NCBI GenBank assembly: GCA_965279475.1
Contig: CBDIIA010000002.1
Location: 186,001-250,000 of the forward strand
From: Pseudorhodoferax sp965279475
GTDB taxonomy: Bacteria > Pseudomonadota > Gammaproteobacteria > Burkholderiales > Burkholderiaceae_C
Direction: 5' to 3'
DNA: 64,000 nt
In this document: one piece after another, positions 46,843 to 54,392 of the stretch
Numbering within the stretch: the stretch's first letter is position 1
Layout: each line of letters starts with the position of its first letter
Notes under the pieces: generated by a model
What the model was told of the DNA's origin: nothing
Seen by the model: the letters and a program-made list of their open reading frames with translations, nothing else
The model's database searches: none
Translations under genes and position numbers: made by a program

Positions 46843-47379
46843 GTGAGTTCCCCGAAAGTCTTCGACACCGAGGTGCTGCCGCACCTGGACGCCGCCTACA
46901 ACCTGGCGCGCTGGCTGGTGCGCGACGCCGACGTGGCCGAAGACCTGGTGCAGGACGCCTGCGTGCGCGCGTTCCGGCATTTCGCCAGCTTCCAGGGCGG
47001 CTCGGCACGGCCTTGGCTGCTGGGCATCGTGCGCAACACCTGCTTCACCTGGCTCGAGGAACAGCAGCGCCGCCCCGGCCACCTGCCGCTCGACGAGGAA
47101 CTGCTCGACACGCTGGCCACCGACGCACCCGCCGCATCCGACCCCGGCGCCGCGCTGGACACGCGGCGGCTCGGCCGCTCGATCGACGCCGCCATCCGCG
47201 CGCTGGCGCCCGCGTTCCGCGAGGTCATCGTGCTGCGCGAGATCGAAGGCCTGGGTTATGGCGAGATCGCGCAGATCGCGGCGATCCCGATCGGCACGGT
47301 GATGTCGCGGCTGGCGCGGGCGCGGGCCCATTTGCGCAGCGCGCTCGCCGAGGCGGGGAACGCGGGGAAAGCCAACTGA
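46843..47379 (+). CDS. ECF-type RNA polymerase sigma factor
   Basis: 178 residues from GTG 46843. Region 2 (LPHLDAAYNLARWLVRDADVAEDLVQDACVRAFRHF) and region 4 (ALAPAFREVIVLREIEGLGYGEIAQIAAIPIGTVMSRLARARAHLR) are intact. It is followed one base later by a membrane-spanning anti-sigma gene, the usual ECF pair, and preceded by two exported proteins that it may control or that may signal to it. Confidence 0.92.
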   Translation: MSSPKVFDTEVLPHLDAAYNLARWLVRDADVAEDLVQDACVRAFRHFASFQGGSARPWLLGIVRNTCFTWLEEQQRRPGHLPLDEELLDTLATDAPAASDPGAALDTRRLGRSIDAAIRALAPAFREVIVLREIEGLGYGEIAQIAAIPIGTVMSRLARARAHLRSALAEAGNAGKAN

Positions 47380-47380
47380 T

Positions 47381-48118
47381 ATGCACAACGCTCCGGAAGA
47401 TCCGTCCTCCTCCAAGCCCGACGACGAGGCCCTCGGCGCGCTGGTGCGCACGCATGCCACGCGTTACCGCGCGACGGCGGCGCTGCGCTCGGGTGTCGGC
47501 GCCGAGATCGCGCTGCTGTCGGCCTCGCGCTCGTCGCATGGCGCGGGCACGGCGGCAGCGGCCACACCCGCACGTCCCGCGGCGCGCTCCCCATGGCGCT
47601 GGTGGTTCGGCGGTGCGGCCGGCGGCGCCCTGGCCACGGCCCTGCTGATGGGTCTGGTGGTCGCCCCGGCGCTGCGTGCACCCGACGACGGCCTGGCCGG
47701 CGAGGTGCTGGCCAACCATCTGCGTTCGCTGATGGTCGACCACCTGGCCGATGTCGCCTCGACCGACCAGCACACCGTCAAGCCGTGGTTCCAGGGAAAG
47801 CTCGGCTACGCCCCGCCGGTCGAGGACTTCGCGGCCGATGGCTTCGTGCTGAGCGGCGGCCGCCTCGACTACGTCGCCGGCCAGCCTGTGGCCGCCCTCG
47901 TTTACAAGCGCCGCAACCACGTGGTCAACCTGTTCGTCTGGCCGGACGACACCGTGGCCGAGGCCGCCGCACCAGCCCGGCGGCACGGCTTCCAGCTGCT
48001 GCGCTGGCGCGCAGCCGGCATGACATTCTGGGCGGTATCGGACACCGGCGCCAGCGAGCTGGAGACGTTTGCCGGACTCTGGAAACAACGCCTGCCGACG
48101 CATCCGGACAAACGCTGA
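47381..48118 (+). CDS. Transmembrane anti-sigma factor
   Basis: 245 residues. A cytoplasmic N-terminal part (about 1-75), one membrane segment (GAAGGALATALLMGLVVAPAL, about 80-100), and a periplasmic domain with the block HTVKPWFQGKLGYAPPVEDF and LVYKRRNHVVNLFVWP that recurs in anti-sigma factors paired with ECF sigma factors in Proteobacteria. No zinc-finger CxxC is seen. It starts 1 bp after the sigma stop. Convergent with parE. Confidence 0.8.
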   Translation: MHNAPEDPSSSKPDDEALGALVRTHATRYRATAALRSGVGAEIALLSASRSSHGAGTAAAATPARPAARSPWRWWFGGAAGGALATALLMGLVVAPALRAPDDGLAGEVLANHLRSLMVDHLADVASTDQHTVKPWFQGKLGYAPPVEDFAADGFVLSGGRLDYVAGQPVAALVYKRRNHVVNLFVWPDDTVAEAAAPARRHGFQLLRWRAAGMTFWAVSDTGASELETFAGLWKQRLPTHPDKR

Positions 48119-48151
48119 GCCAGCGCGCGGGCTGCAACGCGCACGCCGTGG

Positions 48152-48484
48152 TCAGGCGTCGGTGTCCGGTGCCTGCATCCAGGCAGGGATGTCGCGCTGA
48201 CCGTGCAGCACGCGCCAGAGGTCGATGCCGTCCGGCTGGTCGAAGTAGAACAGCAGGTACGGAAACCGCGTCAGGGGCCAGGAGCGCAGCCCGGGCAGAT
48301 CGAGCGCGTGGGCGTAGCGCGCAGAGCCGGTGCCGGGATGGCGGCCGATGTGCTGATAAGCAGTCTCGAGCGCGTCGATGAACCCGAGGGCGGCACCTTC
48401 CGCGCCTTCGCTCAGGTAGTACGCGATGGCCTCGTCCACATCGCGGTTAGCCTGCTCCCGCGGAACGACGGTCTTCGGCTTCAC
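48152..48484 (-). CDS. parE: ParE/RelE-superfamily toxin
   Basis: 110 residues, toxin of a type II module; ParE members poison DNA gyrase and RelE members cleave mRNA. Visible are ANRDVDEAIAYYLSEG, FIDALETAYQHIGRHPGTGSARY, GLRSWPLTRFPYLLFYF and DLWRVLHGQRDIPAWM, typical ParE blocks. Starts with GTG that overlaps the antitoxin stop (GTGA at 48484-48481), so translation is coupled. The ParE label over RelE is from the partner's ParD features. Confidence 0.88.
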   Translation of the reverse strand: MKPKTVVPREQANRDVDEAIAYYLSEGAEGAALGFIDALETAYQHIGRHPGTGSARYAHALDLPGLRSWPLTRFPYLLFYFDQPDGIDLWRVLHGQRDIPAWMQAPDTDA

Positions 48485-48744
48485 TTTCCCGCGCCGGCCT
48501 TGTCTGCCTTGCGACTCGCCTTGCGCACGCCGTCGCGGAGACGGTCGAAGTAGGCCTGGTCCGCCGGGGCGGCGCGCGCCGAACGCCCGCCCTGCAGCAG
48601 AAGATGGCGCAGCTGCAGCGTCTGCTGGTCCTTGCGGATGAGTTCGCGCACATATTCGCTGCTGGTGCCGTAACCACGTTCGGCCACCTGCTCGTCGACG
48701 AAGGTCTTCATCGCGTCGGGGAGAGATACGTTCATCGTGCCCAT
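48481..48744 (-). CDS. parD: ParD-type antitoxin
   Basis: 87 residues. N-terminal ribbon-helix-helix: NVSLPDAMKTFVDEQVAERGYGTSSEYVRELIRKD, the CopG/ParD signature; the C-terminal Lys-rich tail would wrap the toxin. Start ATG 48744 (MGTMNVSLP) or the ATG three codons on. First gene of the pair, as normal for parDE, with a repeated sequence upstream that could be its operator. Confidence 0.9.
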   Translation of the reverse strand: MGTMNVSLPDAMKTFVDEQVAERGYGTSSEYVRELIRKDQQTLQLRHLLLQGGRSARAAPADQAYFDRLRDGVRKASRKADKAGAGK

Positions 48745-48761
48745 CGCGCAAGCTTACTTTT

Positions 48762-48780
48762 TTTGGCAAAGTTTGGCAAA
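48762..48780. promoter_or_regulatory. Direct repeat upstream of parDE, candidate ParD operator
   Basis: TTTGGCAAA occurs twice in direct orientation (48762-48770 and 48772-48780) with a 10-bp period, one helical turn, 18 bp upstream of the parD start. Each half is itself almost palindromic. Ribbon-helix-helix antitoxins bind such spaced repeats for autoregulation. Confidence 0.5.
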
Positions 48781-48853
48781 CCCTCGAGCCAGCAACCGCA
48801 CGGATGCGATGGGGCTCTGGCCCCAGCGTTTCCATGGCTGTGGCCTTGTCGTC

Positions 48854-48868
48854 TGGCGTGCTTCGTGC
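48854..48868 (+). promoter_or_regulatory. Promoter-like block shared with the second binding-protein gene
   Basis: TGGCGTGCTTCGTGC followed by GTATC, 58 bp before the start codon at 48927. A matching block stands 56 bp before the paralogous gene at 54393. It has GG-N10-GC spacing, as in sigma-54 promoters, but the match to the sigma-54 consensus is partial. Confidence 0.35.
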
Positions 48869-48926
48869 GTATCCTGTCGCCACCAGGCCGCGACCGGCGC
48901 GGCCCTGCTCCACAGGAAGTCACGAC

Positions 48927-50519
48927 ATGATCTCAAGCCTTCATCGACGCCACGCTCTGGCTGCCTTCGTGCTCGCCGCGACGGCCCTTGGCCTTGGCTC
49001 CCAGAGCCACGCGCAGGAACCCAAACGCGGCGGCACGCTGGTGGTGGGCGGCACGCAATCGGCGCGCCACCTCAACGGCGCCGTGCAATCGGGCATCGCC
49101 ACCGCGGTGCCGTCGACCCAGCTGTTCGCCAGCCCCTTGCGCTTCGACGACAAGTGGAACGCCCAGCCCTACCTGGCCGAGTCGTGGAAGCTGGCCGAGG
49201 ACGGCAAGTCGCTGACCTTGAACCTGCGCAAGAACGCGGTGTTCCATGACGGCAAGCCGATCACCTCGGCGGACGTGGCGTTCTCGGTCATGGCGATCAA
49301 GGCCAACCACCCGTTCCAGACGATGCTGGGCCCGGTTGAGAAGGTCGACACGCCCGACCCCTATACCGCGATCATCCGCATGAGCGTGCCGCACCCGGCC
49401 ATCATCCTGGCAATGAGCCCGGCGCTGTGCCCGATCCTGCCCAAGCACATCTACGGCGATGGGCAGGACCTGAAGAACCATCCGCGCAACAGCGTCGACG
49501 TGGTCGGCTCGGGCCCGTTCAAGTTCGTCGAATTCAAGCCCGGCCAGCGCGTGGTGGTCGAGAAATTCGACAAGTTCTTCCTGCCCGGGCGGCCCTACCT
49601 CGACAAGATCGTGATGAACATCTCGCCCGACGAGACCAGCCTGCTGCTGGGCCTGGAGCGCGGCGAGGTGCAGATGTTCCCGTACGCGTCGCAGCCGACC
49701 GACCTGAAGCGCATGGCGGCCAACCCCAACTTGTCGCTGACCGCCAAGGGCTACGAGGGCATCGGCGCGATCAACTGGCTGGCGTTCAACCTCGCCAAGA
49801 AGCCGATGTCGGACCTGGCCGTACGCAAGGCCATCGCCACCGCCATCGACAAGAACTTCATCACCAAGGCGCTGATGGGCGGCTTCGCCACGGTGGCCGA
49901 CGGCCCGATCGTGGGCAGCAGCCCGTTCGCCGTGCCCGACGTGGTGAAGTACCCGGTCGACCTGAAGAAGGCGGCCGACATGCTCGACGCCGCAGGCTAC
50001 AAGGCCGGTGCCGGCGGCGAGCGCTTCAAGATGACGATCGACTACCTGCCGGGCGCCGACAGCCAGCAGAAGAACGTGGCCGAGTACATCCGCTCGCAGC
50101 TGAAGAAGATCGGCATCACCGTCGACGTGCGCGCCTCGGCCGACTTCCCGTCGTGGGCCAAGCGCCTGGCCTCGCACGATTTCGACATGTCGATGGACCT
50201 GGTGTTCAACTGGGGCGACCCGGTGATCGGTGTGCACCGCACCTACCTGTCGACCAACATCAAGCCCATCGTCTGGACCAACACGCAGTCGTACAACAAC
50301 CCCAAGGTGGACGAGTTGCTGAACACCGCCGGCGGCATCCTGGATGCGACCAAACGCAAGGCCTACTACGCGACCTTCGAGAAGATCGTCACCGACGAGC
50401 TGCCCATCCTGTTCATCAACAACGTGCCGTACCACACGGCCGCGAGCAAGAAGGTGGGCAACGTGCCGGCCAGCATCTGGGGCCCGGCCTCGCCGTACGA
50501 CGAGGTCTATCTGAAGTAG
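48927..50519 (+). CDS. ABC transporter substrate-binding protein, family 5 (peptide/opine type)
   Basis: 530-residue periplasmic receptor of the DppA/OppA class. Signal peptide (HALAAFVLAATALGLGSQSHAQ), then KRGGTLVVGGTQSARHLNGAVQSG, the SBP_bac_5 core PYLAESWKLAEDGKSLTLNLRKNAVFHDGKPITSADVAFS, and SGPFKFVEFKPG. ATG 48927 starts the signal peptide. It has no permease next to it and is a close paralogue of the receptor at 54393, of equal length, which heads a full transporter operon; it may deliver another ligand to the same permease. Convergent with an amidohydrolase gene. Confidence 0.92.
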   Translation: MISSLHRRHALAAFVLAATALGLGSQSHAQEPKRGGTLVVGGTQSARHLNGAVQSGIATAVPSTQLFASPLRFDDKWNAQPYLAESWKLAEDGKSLTLNLRKNAVFHDGKPITSADVAFSVMAIKANHPFQTMLGPVEKVDTPDPYTAIIRMSVPHPAIILAMSPALCPILPKHIYGDGQDLKNHPRNSVDVVGSGPFKFVEFKPGQRVVVEKFDKFFLPGRPYLDKIVMNISPDETSLLLGLERGEVQMFPYASQPTDLKRMAANPNLSLTAKGYEGIGAINWLAFNLAKKPMSDLAVRKAIATAIDKNFITKALMGGFATVADGPIVGSSPFAVPDVVKYPVDLKKAADMLDAAGYKAGAGGERFKMTIDYLPGADSQQKNVAEYIRSQLKKIGITVDVRASADFPSWAKRLASHDFDMSMDLVFNWGDPVIGVHRTYLSTNIKPIVWTNTQSYNNPKVDELLNTAGGILDATKRKAYYATFEKIVTDELPILFINNVPYHTAASKKVGNVPASIWGPASPYDEVYLK

Positions 50520-50528
50520 CCTGCGCGG

Positions 50529-52415
50529 TCAGTGTTGACCCGGCTGCGCGTTCTGTAGCCAGCCGGTGAACTGGCGCACGAACAGGCAAGGGTCGCCGTC
50601 GACGCAGGCCGCGGCGGCGCCCACTGGCCGCAAGCGACCGGTGGGCCGGGCCGACGCGGCGGCAGGTGCCGGCGCCGCCACACCAACGTTGCCGCCGGGC
50701 ATCGCCAGCACACTGGCTTGGGGCGCGGGCAACAGGTGCAGTTCGCCTTCGAACACGGTGCCGGCCACCCGCACGTCCTTCAGCCGCTCGACGCCGAACA
50801 CGAACGGGTCGTCTTCCAGCACCGTGAAGTCGGCTTTCTTGCCGGCACTGATCGAGCCGATCTCATGGTCCATGTGCAGCGCGAAGGCGGCATCGATCGT
50901 GATGCCGCGCAGCGCCTGGTCCAGCGTCAGCCGTTCTTCGGGTGACACCACCTTGCCCGCACGCGTGGTGCGCGCGCCGGCGCACCAGGCCAGCAGCAGC
51001 GGCTCCATCGGCGCCATCATGAAGTCGGAGTGGAACGACACCCGCATGCCGTTCTTCACCAGCGAGCCGGCGCGCACGATCTGCGCTGCACGTTCGGGGC
51101 CCAGGCCGAGCAGGCCGTAGCGGTCGGCCAGCGCGTGGATGTAGTACGCGTTGACCGAGGCGTGCGCACCCAGCGCGGCCATGCGGCGCGACTGCGCGTT
51201 GCTGTGGAAACCCAGGTGGTGCATCATGAAACGATGGTCGAAGCGCGGCTTGCGCTCCTGCGCGGCGGCCAGCGCGGCCAGCACCGCGTCCATGCCGGCA
51301 TCGCCGTTCACGTGCACGTGGAGCTGGTAACCGGCGTCCCAGAACACGCGCACGCCTTCGGCCAGCACCTCAGGCGCCATCAGCCATTCGCCGTGGTGGC
51401 CATCGATGTAGCCCGGCGGGTTCATCTGCATCAGCTGCGAGAACATCGCCCCATCGGCGAACAGCTTGGCGGCCTTGGCGAACAGCACGCGCCGGCTGCC
51501 ACGCACACGCACCGCATCGATCGCCGCCAGCCCCTGCGCGAATGGCGGGCAGTCGGTCGGTGCGCCCATCACCTTGCGGCCGACCGCGCGGTTCGAGAAG
51601 CCACGCGCATCGGCGATGTTGACCACCCGCAGCGGCCGTTGCGGGCGTTCGATGCAGGCCTGGAGCGCAGCCAATTCGAAGTCGGGGTCGAGCGCGCCGA
51701 ACAGCATGTCGGCCACCGTGGTGATGCCACCCTGCTGCGCCAGTCCGGCCGTGACGTTCAGGCCGCGGTGGTACCACTCGGGCCGCATGAAGTGCGGCAT
51801 CAGCCGGCCGACCACCAACTTGTTGCCGGTCTCGAAGAAGTGGCCCGCCGCCAGGTCGACCTGCGGATGCGCGCCGACGACCTCGGCCGTCAGCCCCAGC
51901 TTCTCGATCGCGCGGCTGTTCATGTAGGTCTCGTGGAACGAGCGCTGCCACAGGATCACTGGCCGGTCGGGACACAGGGCGTCGAGCTCGGGGCGCGTGA
52001 GTTTGCCGTGTTCGCTGGGCTGGTAGCCGAAGCTGATGAACCAGTCGTCCTTGTCGGGCTTGGCCGCGAGCCGCTGCTGCAGCAGATCCAGGTACTGCTG
52101 CGGCGTGTTGGCGGCCGGCGCGATGCGGCCATCTTCCATGCGCCAGGCTTCAGGCGCGATGATCTCCATCGGCGTCAGCAGCGCGCCGAGAAAGGGGTGC
52201 AGGTGGTTGTCGATGAAGCCGGGCATCAGCACCTTGTCCCGCAGGCGGTCGTCGACGATCACCTCGCGGCCTTCGCGCCAGGCGTCCATCGAGGCCAGGT
52301 CGCCGACCGCGACGATGCGGTCGCCGATCACGCCGACGGCCGTGGCCTCGGGCAGGGATTCGTCCATCGTGAGGATGCGGCGGGCGGTGTAGATGTGCAG
52401 GTTTTCGCGGTGCAT
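50529..52415 (-). CDS. YtcJ-like metal-dependent amidohydrolase
   Basis: 628 residues, amidohydrolase superfamily (Amidohydro_3). The first metal motif is DNHLHP at about 71-76, a later His pair is in LHVHVNGDAGM, and the Asp region reads FHSDFMMAPMEPL. The N-terminal beta-sandwich starts IYTARRILTMDESLPEATAVGV. The C-terminus has an extra Pro/Ala-rich linker and a short tail with two Cys (CVDGDPC) ending QNAQPGQH. It is longer than the two operon amidohydrolases (554 and 543 residues). No signal peptide. Substrate unknown; hydrolysis of an amide or imide taken up by the adjacent transporter is inferred. Confidence 0.88.
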   Translation of the reverse strand: MHRENLHIYTARRILTMDESLPEATAVGVIGDRIVAVGDLASMDAWREGREVIVDDRLRDKVLMPGFIDNHLHPFLGALLTPMEIIAPEAWRMEDGRIAPAANTPQQYLDLLQQRLAAKPDKDDWFISFGYQPSEHGKLTRPELDALCPDRPVILWQRSFHETYMNSRAIEKLGLTAEVVGAHPQVDLAAGHFFETGNKLVVGRLMPHFMRPEWYHRGLNVTAGLAQQGGITTVADMLFGALDPDFELAALQACIERPQRPLRVVNIADARGFSNRAVGRKVMGAPTDCPPFAQGLAAIDAVRVRGSRRVLFAKAAKLFADGAMFSQLMQMNPPGYIDGHHGEWLMAPEVLAEGVRVFWDAGYQLHVHVNGDAGMDAVLAALAAAQERKPRFDHRFMMHHLGFHSNAQSRRMAALGAHASVNAYYIHALADRYGLLGLGPERAAQIVRAGSLVKNGMRVSFHSDFMMAPMEPLLLAWCAGARTTRAGKVVSPEERLTLDQALRGITIDAAFALHMDHEIGSISAGKKADFTVLEDDPFVFGVERLKDVRVAGTVFEGELHLLPAPQASVLAMPGGNVGVAAPAPAAASARPTGRLRPVGAAAACVDGDPCLFVRQFTGWLQNAQPGQH

Positions 52416-52474
52416 TTCAAACTTCCGTGGGGGTGTGCTGGTGGGGCGCCCTGAAGGGGCAGGCGGCGCGGAGA

Positions 52475-52832
52475 TGCGTTCTCCGGCTCACGCTCGCGCG
52501 TGGGAGCCTTGGGGGCGTACGCGCCGATGGGGCAATGGTGTCGTGCAGTGGTGACGGCCGCGCCAGCGCGAATGGAGCCTGCGCCCGCACCTCCGCACCA
52601 CCTACCCCACGCTCCGCTGTGCTGGTCGCACCCACATGGCGCCCCGGTCCCACGCTACCGCCACCACACGCCGTGCAGGCCGCACCAGCGCCGCGTACCA
52701 GGGTGCGGCCGTGGGCCTGCGGGCGCAGGCTCCATTCGCGCGGGTCGCCTGGCTCGCACAGCAGAGCGGTGAAAGCGCCGGCGACGCAAATCCCCAAGCA
52801 GCCACCTTAGCGAGCGTGAGCCGGAGAACGCA
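52475..52832. repeat. Large inverted repeat in non-coding gap
   Basis: The 440-bp gap between the amidohydrolase and the truncated dehydrogenase has no credible gene. It holds two perfect inverted pairs: 23 bp at 52475-52497 with 52810-52832 (core TTCTCCGGCTCACGCTCG) and 24 bp at 52566-52589 with 52718-52741 (core GAATGGAGCCTGCGCCC). The 68-bp spacers inside each arm are equal in length and only weakly alike. The whole is an imperfect palindrome of about 358 bp with a 128-bp centre. It could be a pair of inverted repeat elements or a decayed mobile element. Confidence 0.7.
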
Positions 52833-52854
52833 GGCACGCAGGCGACGCCCGCAT

Positions 52855-53037
52855 GCGGGTGGCACGCAGTTGCGGCACCAGGCTGGCCGCGTGCCAGGTC
52901 GTGCCGCAGGTCAGCTGCCTGCGCTCCAGCAGCGTGACGTCGCGGATGCCGAGCTTGGTCAGGTGGTAGGCGATCGAGCATCCGACGATGCCACCACCGA
53001 TGATGACGACGTCGCTGCGCGCGGGAATGAGGTTCAT
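52855..53037 (-). pseudogene. N-terminal fragment of FAD-dependent sarcosine/dimethylglycine dehydrogenase
   Basis: About 61 codons starting MNLIPARSDVVIIGGGIVGC, then SIAYHLTKLGIRDVTLLERR and LTCGTTWHAASLVPQLRATR, the FAD-binding N-terminus of the sarcosine/dimethylglycine dehydrogenase family, whose proteins have 800 or so residues. Homology stops at 52855, where the inverted-repeat region begins. The remainder of the gene is gone. It lies divergent from the LacI regulator and behind a LacI-type operator, so it was probably once a target gene of that regulator. Confidence 0.85.
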
Positions 53038-53093
53038 CGGAATGCTGCCGGAAGAGTGGTGAAAACACGCATCGCAAAAAACTTGCCAGATCG

Positions 53094-53109
53094 ATGAAAG
53101 CGATTTCAT
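53094..53109. promoter_or_regulatory. LacI-family operator candidate
   Basis: ATGAAA-GCGA-TTTCAT is a 16-bp dyad with perfect 6-bp arms and a central CG, matching the generic LacI/GalR-family pattern TGAAA-N-CG-N-TTTCA. It lies between the divergent LacI gene (59 bp from its start) and the truncated dehydrogenase (57 bp from its start), where an autoregulatory and target operator is expected. Confidence 0.7.
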
Positions 53110-53167
53110 AATCACGATAGCACTTCGACTTCCGCCTGTCCATCGCCGTCACCACCCAGGGTTCCGC

Positions 53168-54211
53168 ATGCCGCGTGCCACGTCTTCCGTCAGCGCCGCG
53201 CCATCGAGCTTGATCGAGGTGGCCCGCCGCGCGGGAGTGTCGCCGGCCACGGTGTCGCGGGTGTTCAACCGGCCCGAACTGGTGACCGACGACACGCGCG
53301 CCCGGGTGCGTGCCGCGGTCGACGCACTGCAGTTCGTGCCCAACCAGAGCGCGCGCTCCTTGTCGCGCGGCCGCTCGCACGTGATGGCCGCACTGATCCC
53401 GCACATCAGCTACTCGATCTTTGCCGACTACATCGACGCGGCGCAGCAGGTCTGCACGGCGGCTGGCTACAACCTGGTGATGGGCACCTACCATTTCGAT
53501 GCCGACGAAGAGCTGCGTCTCGCGCGCAACTTCGTCGCGACCGGCGTCGACGCAATGATCCTCGTGGGGTACCGGCACGACCCCGCGCTGTTCGAGCTGC
53601 TGCACGCACGCGGCGTGCACTACGTCTGCACCGATGTCTACGACCCGAAGTCCCGCCACCCGTGCGTGGGTTACGACAACCGCGGCGCCGGCAGGCGCAT
53701 TGCCGAGCATCTTCTGGCGTTGGGCCACGAGCGTTTTGCGGTCGTCACCGGCAGCACCGGCAAGAACGACCGCATGGCGATCCGCCTCGCGGGCTTCAAC
53801 GCGGCACTGCGCAAGAAGGGGTTGAAGCTCGCGCCCGGTGCCTTGTTCGAAGGCCGCTACACACTGGCCGACGGCCGCCGCGGCTTCGCGCAGGTGCATG
53901 CGGCCGTGCAGCCCACGGCCGTGATGTGCGGCAACGACGTGATCGCGATCGGCGCGCTGCTCGAGGCGCGCGACCGCAAGCTCAAGGTGCCGCAGCACCT
54001 GTCGATCGTCGGCTTCGACAACCTCGAATGGGCGGCCGAGTTCAGCCCCTCGCTGACCACGATGAACGTGCCGTGCACCGACATGGGTGGCGAGGCGGCA
54101 CGCACGCTGCTGCAACGCATCGACGGCCACACGCAGCAGCACGCGATCGAGCTGCCGCTGACATTGATCGAGCGCGAGACCACCGCGCCGCCACCCCGCA
54201 CACCGCGCTGA
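53168..54211 (+). CDS. LacI/GalR-family transcriptional regulator
   Basis: 347 residues. The N-terminal HTH and hinge are at about 15-70 (LIEVARRAGVSPATVSRVFNRPELVTDDTRARV), followed by a periplasmic-binding-protein-like effector domain with AALIPHISYSIFADYIDAAQQV, GYDNRGAGRRIAEHLLALGHERFAVVTG and the C-terminal GFDNLEWAAEFSPSLTTMNVPCTDMG. Likely binds the dyad at 53094-53109. It sits upstream of the transporter and amidohydrolase operon in the same orientation and probably controls it; no second copy of the dyad was seen there. Confidence 0.92.
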   Translation: MPRATSSVSAAPSSLIEVARRAGVSPATVSRVFNRPELVTDDTRARVRAAVDALQFVPNQSARSLSRGRSHVMAALIPHISYSIFADYIDAAQQVCTAAGYNLVMGTYHFDADEELRLARNFVATGVDAMILVGYRHDPALFELLHARGVHYVCTDVYDPKSRHPCVGYDNRGAGRRIAEHLLALGHERFAVVTGSTGKNDRMAIRLAGFNAALRKKGLKLAPGALFEGRYTLADGRRGFAQVHAAVQPTAVMCGNDVIAIGALLEARDRKLKVPQHLSIVGFDNLEWAAEFSPSLTTMNVPCTDMGGEAARTLLQRIDGHTQQHAIELPLTLIERETTAPPPRTPR

Positions 54212-54321
54212 CCGAGCCTGCGATGCGCACCACGTTCATCCCGTCCCGTTGTTCGCCCCGCGATGCGCGTGCAGCCGTACGGCTCTGGCTCCAACGATCC
54301 CGGTCGTTTGGTCCTATGGGT

Positions 54322-54336
54322 CGGCATGGTTTCTGC
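54322..54336 (+). promoter_or_regulatory. Promoter-like block shared with the first binding-protein gene
   Basis: CGGCATGGTTTCTGC followed by GTATC, 56 bp before the start at 54393. It aligns with 48854-48868 as GGC(G/A)TG, then TGCGTATC, at nearly the same distance from the gene. GG-N10-GC spacing again suggests, weakly, sigma-54 recognition. Confidence 0.35.
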
Positions 54337-54392
54337 GTATCTTCTGCCAACCCCGCGGTGCCCGTCGCCGCCCCTGCCGGAACCCGAAGCCG

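Noticed and set aside
52417..52865. Short open frames on both strands of the gap near the truncated dehydrogenase
   Set aside because: They resemble each other only because of the inverted repeat, have skewed composition and no domain.
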